12,835 bases of DNA from Pseudomonadota bacterium (GTDB taxonomy: Bacteria; Pseudomonadota; Gammaproteobacteria; Acidiferrobacterales; Acidiferrobacteraceae), in assembly GCA_021797365.1 (NCBI GenBank), contig JAJZZU010000041.1, positions 1 through 12,835 on the forward strand. The letters are read 5' to 3'. The notes beneath the pieces were generated by a model. That model saw nothing but the letters and a program-made list of their open reading frames with translations, was not told the origin of the DNA and did not search any database. Shown piece after piece: positions 6,717 through 12,835 of this stretch (within the stretch, counting starts at the first letter, position 1; each line of letters begins with the position of its first letter). Both the position numbers and the translations under genes were made by a program.

Positions 6717-7787
6717 ATGAGTATCAAAATTCCTTCCGTCCTCTCCGTTCAGCGGGGCACCATCGTGACCGACGGCATCATGTCGAGTCTCGTCATGAAG
6801 GACAGCAAAACCGAGACGCGTCCGGTTCGTGTAGTGCGCCACGGTATTCGCGGAGTCCTACCCAAAAAGGAGAAGGATGGCGTGTCCAATCCCCAACGCA
6901 CCGAGAGCGCCAAAACCGTGTCTGACGCGATCGGTCTTGCGGTTTCTTTCGATTTCCGGACGATCTCTGCGCGCAAAAACTTGATTTTCGCGTGCTCGGA
7001 AGAGCCCACCCGCCAAGCCATCAATGCCTTTATTGATCGTTTTTTCAAGGATAATGTCCAGGAGTTTGAGGAGGTGTGCCGTCGCTACGCGCGTAATATC
7101 CTGAACGGCCGGTGGCTTTGGCGCAACCGAATTCTGGGGGACGTGACCGTAAGTGCGACGATCCCGGGCAAGGATGAGCCGTACCGATCGGACGGGTCGC
7201 GCACAAAATTTACAGGCCACACCAAAGATGGTTACACCGACGAAGAGATAGCCTTGGCCAAAGAGGTAATCGCCGCCGGTTTGCTGGGCGTATCAGGGTC
7301 ACCGTCGGTTCATGTGGAAGGCCGGGTGATGTTCGGCTTCACGGGTCAAGTTGAGGTGTTCCCCTCCCAGAACATGGTCACATCGAAGCCGAAGGGGTTT
7401 GCCCGCTCCCTCTATAAGGTGAACGTCATTCCCCGGAAGACCCTGATGGACATCATGGGCAGCGCCAAGAACGATGGCGAAGAGGCGGGGGAATTCGCGG
7501 CCGACATGATCGATATGGGGTGGGCGGCCTTGCGTGACCAGAAGATTGGCAATGCCATCCGCACCATCGACACTTGGTATCCGGGTTCTGACGGGACCCC
7601 GATTCCCGTGGAACCCAACGGGGCCAGCCTGGAACATAATAAGTTGCATCGTGAGGCCAAGGGAACCGGGTGGAGAGATCTCCTAACCAAAGTCGACGAG
7701 ATTAAACCGTCGGAGACCTTTAATCCGGATGCGGCGTTCCTGATCGCTCTGCTCGTGCGCGGCGGTGTGTTTTCGGAAAAACAGTGA
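6717..7787 (+). CDS. cas7f: Cas7f (Csy3), backbone subunit of the type I-F complex
   Basis: This 356-residue protein is near the usual Csy3 length of about 340. Cas7f polymerises along the crRNA spacer, usually six copies for 32 bases, each covering 6 bases. Diagnostic blocks include a YARNILNGRWLWRNR stretch (124-138), VFPSQ (214-218), QKIGNAIRTIDTWYP (275-289), PIPVEP (295-300) and the C-terminal LVRGGVF (346-352), all matching Csy3 in order. The start follows a strong TAAGGAG site. The cas6f start lies 7 bases after its stop. No truncation or frameshift is visible. Confidence 0.95.
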   Translation: MSIKIPSVLSVQRGTIVTDGIMSSLVMKDSKTETRPVRVVRHGIRGVLPKKEKDGVSNPQRTESAKTVSDAIGLAVSFDFRTISARKNLIFACSEEPTRQAINAFIDRFFKDNVQEFEEVCRRYARNILNGRWLWRNRILGDVTVSATIPGKDEPYRSDGSRTKFTGHTKDGYTDEEIALAKEVIAAGLLGVSGSPSVHVEGRVMFGFTGQVEVFPSQNMVTSKPKGFARSLYKVNVIPRKTLMDIMGSAKNDGEEAGEFAADMIDMGWAALRDQKIGNAIRTIDTWYPGSDGTPIPVEPNGASLEHNKLHREAKGTGWRDLLTKVDEIKPSETFNPDAAFLIALLVRGGVFSEKQ

Positions 7788-7794
7788 GGACACG

Positions 7795-8379
7795 ATGGCC
7801 TACATCACTTATTTTGATCTAACGCTAAGTCCAGGCCAAGCGGGCCCCGATGAGGCGCCCGCATGGGACCGCCTTGGGCGGGTGTGGCGTGTTACCCATG
7901 GGGCGAGCCGAAAGGTTGGCATACCATTCGCCGTAGCCTTTCCTGGTTGGATGCGGGAGGGCTTCGGCCTGGGCCCAACGCTGCGGGTATTCGTGCAAGA
8001 TGCCGGATCTGCCGAACGTCTGTATGACACCATCGAGCGCGCGCCGGGGATCGGTGACCTTGTTACCGGGTCACGGATTCGGACCGTTCAGGGTACGCCT
8101 CAGTCCTTTGAGGCGTACTTGATGCACCGCATCCCCTCAGGGGTTTCCAAGACGCGCAAAACCATCCCGGCGAATGTTCAGCAGGCCCTGCGCGAAAGTG
8201 CACGGCTTCGTCGGCTGACCCAGCAGCAAGGGCTGCCGTTCGTGCGAATGCGATCGTCCACGGGGCATGGCTTTCGCTTGGTGATCGAGCGGATCGCCGC
8301 TGCGGCGGATATCGGAGGTACACCGAACGGCTACGGTCTGTCGCGCACGACCCAGCTTGTGGCGTTGCCGGTTGTGTAG
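7795..8379 (+). CDS. cas6f: Cas6f (Csy4), crRNA-processing endoribonuclease
   Basis: Cas6f cuts the array transcript at the 3' side of each repeat hairpin and stays bound to it. The 194-residue protein is close to Csy4 (187). The C-terminal part LPFVRMRSSTGHGFRLVI (147-164) and YGLS (180-183) match Csy4 LPFVTLRSQSTGQHFRLFI and YGLS, keeping the active-site serine region and tyrosine. The ATG at 7795 is chosen because MAYITYFDLTL is the expected first strand and GAGGA lies just upstream. A further in-frame ATG at 7765 would overlap cas7f. Two differences stand out. Where Csy4 has the general-base H29 in GKLH, this protein has GRVW (W31), with H35 one helical turn later. The base-reading R102-V-Q104 becomes R112-I-P114. 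Confidence 0.92.
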   Translation: MAYITYFDLTLSPGQAGPDEAPAWDRLGRVWRVTHGASRKVGIPFAVAFPGWMREGFGLGPTLRVFVQDAGSAERLYDTIERAPGIGDLVTGSRIRTVQGTPQSFEAYLMHRIPSGVSKTRKTIPANVQQALRESARLRRLTQQQGLPFVRMRSSTGHGFRLVIERIAAAADIGGTPNGYGLSRTTQLVALPVV

Positions 8380-8388
8380 GCAGGGCCA

Positions 8389-9354
8389 ATGAAGACGATT
8401 CGCCGCCCGCAGGCGGTCATGATCTCCAAGAGGGCGAACGTGTTTTATTTAGAGCACGTTCGCGTGATGCAGAAGGATGAGCGCGTGGTGTATCTCACGG
8501 AGAGCCAAGATGGGATCGACCAGTTTGTGTCGATCCCGGACAAAAACACAGCCTTCATTCTCCTGGGTAAAGGAACATCGATTACAGATGCCGCTGTACG
8601 CAAGCTCTCCGAGTCCAATGTCATCGTGGGGTTCTGTGGGTCGGGCGGCTCGCCGTTGTTTGCCGAAATGGATGTCACGTTTCTGTTGCCGCAGGACGAA
8701 TACCGCCCGCCTGCGCATGCGCAACGCTGGTTTGCCCTATGGATGGCGGAGCCCAGTCGCGTGGCAATGGGGCGCGCCTTCCTGCAGCATCGCGCCGCGT
8801 GGGATAAGAATATGTTTGCCAAACTGGATATGCCGGTTCCAGGCGACGTCTTCGAAGGCTTTGCTGCTGGCCTCGACAGCTGTGCGACGACATCGGACCT
8901 GCTTTCCGCCGAGGCGCATTTCGCCAAAGAGGTCTACCGGCATTTGGCTCACGCGTTCGCCATTCAGGAATTCAGGAGGGAGCCCGGCGCCAAGAAGAAA
9001 GAGACACCGCTCCAGCGGGTCAATAGTTTCCTGGACCACGGCAACTATCTCGCGTACGGGTACGCCGCGGTCGCGCTTCATGGTATGGGCATACCGTATT
9101 TTCTGCCCGTCTTGCATGGGAAGACTCGGCGCGGTGCCTTGGTTTTCGATGTCGCGGATCTTTTCAAGGACTGGCTTATCATGCCAGCGGCTTTTCGGTG
9201 CGGGGGGCAAAACGCGAAGGATGGTGTGTTTCGGGCACAGATCATTGAATTGGCCATGCAGTATGACGTGCTGGATCATGTCATGACCTTCGTTTCAGAG
9301 CTTCCTGAGAAAATCATGAACAATCCAGGGGTTATCGGCGCCATGCCAAATTGA
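8389..9354 (+). CDS. cas1: Cas1, type I-F spacer-integrase
   Basis: This 321-residue protein matches I-F Cas1 in length and in its blocks. The N-terminal domain carries VFYLEHVRV (18-26), IPDKNTAFILLG (49-60) and FCGSGGSPLF (82-91). The catalytic domain has E175 in SAEAHFAKEVY, H243 in PVLHGKTRRG and D254/D257 in LVFDVADLFKD, with DHGNYLAYGYA (216-226) before them. With the Cas2 domain of Cas2-3, Cas1 captures DNA pieces and inserts them at the leader end of the array. It lies 9 bases after cas6f, at the end of the effector operon and directly beside the array. In canonical I-F loci cas1 precedes cas2-3. All metal-binding residues appear intact. Confidence 0.95.
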   Translation: MKTIRRPQAVMISKRANVFYLEHVRVMQKDERVVYLTESQDGIDQFVSIPDKNTAFILLGKGTSITDAAVRKLSESNVIVGFCGSGGSPLFAEMDVTFLLPQDEYRPPAHAQRWFALWMAEPSRVAMGRAFLQHRAAWDKNMFAKLDMPVPGDVFEGFAAGLDSCATTSDLLSAEAHFAKEVYRHLAHAFAIQEFRREPGAKKKETPLQRVNSFLDHGNYLAYGYAAVALHGMGIPYFLPVLHGKTRRGALVFDVADLFKDWLIMPAAFRCGGQNAKDGVFRAQIIELAMQYDVLDHVMTFVSELPEKIMNNPGVIGAMPN

Positions 9355-9377
9355 TCATTTATTGGGCAATGTTGGGT

Positions 9378-9390
9378 TAGCGCCTTGATT
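9378..9390 (-). promoter_or_regulatory. IHF-binding-site candidate in the leader
   Basis: TAGCGCCTTGATT on the plus strand matches the reverse complement of the IHF consensus WATCAANNNNTTR with one mismatch (YAANNNNTTGATW). It lies about 30 bases upstream of the first repeat. IHF bending of the leader is required for spacer integration in studied I-F systems. A single 13-base near-match is weak evidence. Confidence 0.35.
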
Positions 9391-9402
9391 CCCCGTTCTT
9401 TT

Positions 9403-9417
9403 ACAATCCGGAATTGT
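9403..9417. repeat. Leader-proximal inverted repeat
   Basis: ACAAT (9403-9407) and ATTGT (9413-9417) are perfect inverted arms around CCGGA, ending two bases before the first repeat. The left arm overlaps the TACAAT string. It might be a leader-anchoring or protein-binding site for adaptation, or an operator on the array promoter. Confidence 0.4.
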
Positions 9418-9419
9418 GG

Positions 9420-12400
9420 GTTCATCGCCGCGCAGGCGATTGAGAAGTTCGTCTCACGCGGGTAGCCGGGCATGCCGAGGTTCATCGCCGCGCAGGCGAT
9501 TGAGAAGGGACCGGTCTCAGGCCACGGCAGCGGTCTCACGTTCATCGCCGCGCAGGCGATTGAGAAGATGTCGCTTATGGCAAAGAGCGAGCCGAGACCG
9601 TTCATCGCCGCGCAGGCGATTGAGAAGACGCGGTAAAAGGCAGCCACAAGAGACAGCAGGTTCATCGCCGCGCAGGCGATTGAGAAGTTGGTCGTATTCG
9701 TGTGGAGGGTGTCGAGGTTGTTCATCGCCGCGCAGGCGATTGAGAAGAGAGACGCGTCTGATCTGTGTCGTGCGATAGCGTTCATCGCCGCGCAGGCGAT
9801 TGAGAAGGGTATGCAGCATATCTCGCACGCTCACGTCTCGTTCATCGCCGCGCAGGCGATTGAGAAGATGGGAGGCGAAACCGTCCGTGGTACCTGCTGG
9901 TTCATCGCCGCGCAGGCGATTGAGAAGGCGCGCTTCAGGCATGGATAGCCTATCGGGATGTTCATCGCCGCGCAGGCGATTGAGAAGAGGGAGCCTGGAC
10001 AGAGACGACCTGCGGCGTGGTTCATCGCCGCGCAGGCGATTGAGAAGAGCTTGAACAGGTGGAGTACCGGTGCGTGCTCGTTCATCGCCGCGCAGGCGAT
10101 TGAGAAGATTCCCACGCGGTAAGGGGCAGCGACAAGAGAGTTCATCGCCGCGCAGGCGATTGAGAAGCAGATACACGACATTGAGCGCGGCCGCCTTCCG
10201 TTCATCGCCGCGCAGGCGATTGAGAAGGATGCGTGCTCGGCATGCCCGGCTACCCGCGAGTTCATCGCCGCGCAGGCGATTGAGAAGATTCGGCGAGGCT
10301 GGAGACCGGCTCTGGGTGCGTTCATCGCCGCGCAGGCGATTGAGAAGGACCAGGCGCACCATCTCTCCGGCGCCCGCCTGTTCATCGCCGCGCAGGCGAT
10401 TGAGAAGCACCTGAGCCAGCGCAATGACGGGGATATCCAGTTCATCGCCGCGCAGGCGATTGAGAAGAATTCCCCATCCGGCAACCGAATGCGCGCCATG
10501 TTCATCGCCGCGCAGGCGATTGAGAAGAAGTTGCGCATCGTAGGGATCGACGTAGTGCCGTTCATCGCCGCGCAGGCGATTGAGAAGTTGGGCGCGAGTC
10601 ATCGCGACGTACAGGACGCGTTCATCGCCGCGCAGGCGATTGAGAAGCTGTTCGGGGGTTTTGGGGCGTGGTTTGCGTCGTTCATCGCCGCGCAGGCGAT
10701 TGAGAAGGACCCCGATCCGCACCCACAAAAGCGGTCTACGTTCATCGCCGCGCAGGCGATTGAGAAGCAATGCGGCAACGCCCGCGGTTCAGCCCGGGTG
10801 TTCATCGCCGCGCAGGCGATTGAGAAGGGACTGTGGGGGCACCGGAGTACCAAAGCAGCGTTCATCGCCGCGCAGGCGATTGAGAAGGCCGCTGCGCCTG
10901 CCACTGGCTCCGTAGCCTCGTTCATCGCCGCGCAGGCGATTGAGAAGAAACGTCAGAGTGATCCCGCTCTGATTGCCGAGTTCATCGCCGCGCAGGCGAT
11001 TGAGAAGCACTTGCGCCCTGGCCCAAGGCATCGCGGTTCGTTCATCGCCGCGCAGGCGATTGAGAAGATCCGTGATCGCCTGGCGTACATGCCTGCAATG
11101 TTCATCGCCGCGCAGGCGATTGAGAAGAACGTGCCACCGCTGGACGTCTGCGGGCTACCGTTCATCGCCGCGCAGGCGATTGAGAAGTGATCGCCGACCT
11201 CGTGGCGGCGCAGGGCACCGTTCATCGCCGCGCAGGCGATTGAGAAGGTCCGTGCAAGCAGGGACCATCGCATGAAAGAGTTCATCGCCGCGCAGGCGAT
11301 TGAGAAGGCAATCAACCCGGGAGCCGGTTGTCCGGCCGCGTTCATCGCCGCGCAGGCGATTGAGAAGAAGATCGCCGAACTCGAATCCCGCATCAACTCG
11401 TTCATCGCCGCGCAGGCGATTGAGAAGGTCGCAGAGCGAGACGGAAAAGAGGTGACGCTGTTCATCGCCGCGCAGGCGATTGAGAAGACGCAGAAGCGGC
11501 TCTCCGTGATCGGATAGTAGTTCATCGCCGCGCAGGCGATTGAGAAGATGCGTCCTCCCAATACTCCGTGCGTGCGCCCGTTCATCGCCGCGCAGGCGAT
11601 TGAGAAGCGTCATCCATCCGCCGCCAGATACGCGACAGTGTTCATCGCCGCGCAGGCGATTGAGAAGCTCCGGTGGCCGGATTATCTTCGTTGGAATGCG
11701 TTCATCGCCGCGCAGGCGATTGAGAAGATAAGATGCTGTACGCGTCTGGCGCAGGCGACGTTCATCGCCGCGCAGGCGATTGAGAAGATTGCGATATTCC
11801 GCAGCACCAGGGCACATATGTTCATCGCCGCGCAGGCGATTGAGAAGTAATCTTTGGGGATTTTGAGCTTGAGCCGGATGTTCATCGCCGCGCAGGCGAT
11901 TGAGAAGCATGCGGTGGCCCATGCGGCGTTCATCGCCGCGCAGGCGATTGAGAAGCGGAGCCTTTTTACCACGATCCGGCCCAACTCGTTCATCGCCGCG
12001 CAGGCGATTGAGAAGAGTTGATGCCTCCGATCGCGCTCCAGTGTGACGTTCATCGCCGCGCAGGCGATTGAGAAGAAGCGCACTGGATATTCCCCGGCTG
12101 TAGCTCAGTTCATCGCCGCGCAGGCGATTGAGAAGAATTCCCCGTCCAAGAGCCGGATGCGCGCCATGTTCATCGCCGCGCAGGCGATTGAGAAGAGTGC
12201 GGGAGCGTCATGGCGCCCCCTTGTCGAGTTCATCGCCGCGCAGGCGATTGAGAAGGTCGCTTGATCTTATGCGGGCGTTACGTCGCCGTTCATCGCCGCG
12301 CAGGCGATTGAGAAGGCTCTCGCGAGAGAGGAGCCGCTGTGTGACATGTTCATCGCCGCGCAGGCGATTGAGAAGAGCCGCCACGGCGACGTCGTTCCAC

Positions 12401-12615
12401 GCGTTAGGTTCATCGCCGCGCAGGCGATTGAGAAGCTACTTTGGATATGCGGTGGGATCCACTACCAGTTCATCGCCGCGCAGGCGATTGAGAAGGCCCG
12501 ACCTGGCCCACGGCGTGCTCCATTGGCGTTCATCGCCGCGCAGGCGATTGAGAAGATGTGCCGGGGGCGGCTGCGGGTAAAGGGCCGGTTCATCGCCGCG
12601 CAGGCGATTGAGAAG
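9420..12615 (+). CRISPR. Type I-F CRISPR array, 54 repeats and 53 spacers
   Basis: The 28-base repeat consists of GTTCA, stem arm TCGCC, loop GCGCA, stem arm GGCGA and the 8-base handle TTGAGAAG. This is the I-F plan of a 5-pair stem with a 5-base loop and an 8-base 5' handle after Cas6f cleavage. Repeats begin every 60 bases from 9420 to 11880 (42 copies) and again from 11928 to 12588 (12 copies). All 54 look identical, including the last. Spacers are 32 bases except the one at 11908-11927, which is 20. The newest spacers should be at the left, next to the leader. The 60-base period keeps several frames open, so long repetitive reading frames here are artefacts. I found no spacer that clearly matches DNA elsewhere in the window, but this was not an exhaustive search. 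Confidence 0.99.
11908..11927 (+). repeat. Anomalous 20-base spacer
   Basis: This spacer is the only one not 32 bases long. It reads CATGCGGTGGCC followed by CATGCGGC, a 12-base unit followed by a partial second copy. Both flanking repeats are perfect. A crRNA from it would carry a guide 12 bases short, two Cas7f footprints of 6 bases each. Confidence 0.95.
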
Positions 12616-12630
12616 GTTAGTTCCGTTCTT

Positions 12631-12650
12631 GGGGAGTAACTACTCGCCCC
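12631..12650 (+). terminator. Post-array hairpin, possible transcript end
   Basis: GGGGAGT and ACTCGCCCC can pair around an AACT loop with one bulged G, giving about 8 pairs, 15 bases after the last repeat. It is not followed by a T-run, so it is not a standard intrinsic terminator. It may instead stabilise the 3' end of the array transcript. Confidence 0.3.
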
Positions 12651-12675
12651 CTTAGCCATCAACACTACGAGCCGC

Positions 12676-12704
12676 TTGACAATATAGACACCTGACGCTA
12701 CGCT
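12676..12704 (+). promoter_or_regulatory. Sigma70-type promoter for the methyltransferase gene
   Basis: A perfect -35 TTGACA (12676-12681) is followed after 17 bases by TACGCT (12699-12704), which keeps the key first T, A and last T of the -10. Transcription would begin near 12711, giving a leader of about 30 bases before the ATG at 12740. Confidence 0.55.
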
Positions 12705-12705
12705 T

Positions 12706-12730
12706 CCCCCCATGTGAGGGACATGAGGGG
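12706..12730 (+). promoter_or_regulatory. Inverted repeat over the methyltransferase transcript start and ribosome binding site
   Basis: CCCCCATGT (12706-12714 plus flank) and ACATGAGGGG (12721-12730) form inverted arms around GAGGG, with one extra A in the right arm. The right arm contains AGGGG, the likely Shine-Dalgarno 9 bases before the ATG. It could be an operator at the transcription start or an RNA hairpin that hides the ribosome binding site. Confidence 0.4.
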
Positions 12731-12739
12731 TGGCGTGCG

Positions 12740-12835
12740 ATGGGGGCGTATTTCGGATCCAAGGCAACCTCTGGGTTGTGCCAGGCGATCATCGCCCTCA
12801 TGCCGCCCCACGACACCTATATCGAGACCCACTTA
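12740..12835 (+). CDS. D12-class DNA adenine methyltransferase, N-terminus only (runs off the window)
   Basis: The visible 32 codons read MGAYFGSKATSGLC, then QAIIALMPPHDTYIETHL. The pattern Y-x-G-[GS]-K near the start, then an I-x-x-x-M/F-P-P-H stretch and Y-[IV]-E, is the AdoMet-binding beginning of Dam-like (D12 class) N6-adenine methyltransferases, which would continue into a GGG motif just past the window edge. The variant with FGSKAT and MPPHDTYIETHL is reminiscent of stand-alone or phage-type enzymes rather than housekeeping Dam. A Shine-Dalgarno AGGGG at 12726-12730 supports the start. Whether a restriction enzyme accompanies it cannot be seen. Confidence 0.72.
   Translation, partial: MGAYFGSKATSGLCQAIIALMPPHDTYIETHL

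Larger units (their letters stand above)
9355..9419 (+). promoter_or_regulatory. CRISPR leader
   Basis: The 65 bases between the cas1 stop and the first repeat form the visible leader, which may extend into cas1. It is A/T-richer than its surroundings. A TACAAT string at 9402-9407 could be a -10 element, without a convincing -35. Array transcription must run left to right, because the repeat orientation matches I-F (5' GTTCA, 3' AAG) and the leader lies upstream. Confidence 0.7.

Noticed and set aside
7765..7794. Upstream start for cas6f at 7765
   Set aside because: It overlaps the conserved cas7f C-terminus, and the added residues have no Csy4 counterpart. GAGGA precedes the 7795 ATG.
4345..9354. 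Tn7-like transposon-encoded I-F3 system
   Set aside because: Cas1 and an intact Cas2-3 are present, cas8f and cas5f are separate genes, and there is no TniQ or Tn7 gene in view.
9517..10770. Long repetitive reading frames on both strands of the array (repeating LLNRLRGDE, FSIACAAMN, FIAAQAIEK or SSPRRRLR units)
   Set aside because: The repeat lacks stops in four of six frames and the 60-base period keeps the frame. They are translations of CRISPR repeats, not genes.
11161..11220. Possible self-target: spacer 30 shares the 11-base string TCGCCGACCTC with cas2-3 near 2267
   Set aside because: Matches of 11 bases are expected by chance between this many spacer bases and the window, and the similarity does not extend.
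11041..11519. Spacers 28 and 35 share TCCGTGATCG
   Set aside because: About one such 10-base match is expected by chance among 53 spacers, and flanks do not align, unlike the three accepted pairs.
12631..12660. Classic Rho-independent terminator after the array
   Set aside because: The hairpin has a bulge and is followed by mixed sequence without a T-tract, so it is kept only as a low-confidence transcript-end structure.

Overview
The window holds a complete CRISPR-Cas locus of the type I-F family with a long repeat-spacer array. It is flanked on the left by the first codons of a probable IS110-family transposase and on the right by the first codons of a probable D12-class DNA adenine methyltransferase. 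I-F systems are typical of proteobacteria. The coding DNA is GC-rich, with good Shine-Dalgarno sequences and short or overlapping gene junctions, so a moderately GC-rich gammaproteobacterium or relative is likely. The species cannot be read from this sequence.

Layout from left to right: (1) 1-33, minus strand, the start of an IS110-like transposase, followed by about 145 bases of non-coding DNA with a strong inverted repeat over its ribosome binding site. (2) 179-3394, minus strand, cas2-3, the fused adaptation and helicase-nuclease protein of type I-F. (3) 3397-4239, minus strand, a WYL-domain transcription regulator whose stop codon lies 2 bases before the cas2-3 start, so the two form an operon. 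(4) 4240-4344, a divergent control region with a near-palindromic operator candidate at 4221-4240. (5) A plus-strand operon: cas8f (4345-5862), cas5f (5859-6674), cas7f (6717-7787), cas6f (7795-8379) and cas1 (8389-9354). (6) A 65-base leader and then a CRISPR array at 9420-12615 with 54 identical 28-base repeats and 53 spacers. Of the spacers, 52 are 32 bases long and one is 20. (7) 12616-12739, a post-array hairpin and a good sigma70-type promoter, then the methyltransferase start at 12740.

The expected division of labour is as follows. Cas1 and Cas2-3 insert new spacers at the leader end. Cas6f cuts the array transcript after each repeat hairpin. Cas8f, Cas5f, Cas7f and Cas6f assemble on each crRNA into the surveillance complex, and Cas2-3 degrades the bound DNA. 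The WYL protein probably controls both arms from the divergent region.

The unusual points are these. The textbook I-F order (cas1, cas2-3, cas8f, cas5f, cas7f, cas6f in one direction) is broken up, with cas1 moved to the array side and cas2-3 placed divergently behind a WYL gene. Cas8f is enlarged and carries an AT-hook and a cysteine cluster, while Cas5f is short. Cas6f lacks a histidine at the expected place and has changed a repeat-reading residue. Three pairs of spacers sample homologous coding sequences. One spacer is exactly 12 bases short and is built of a 12-base period.
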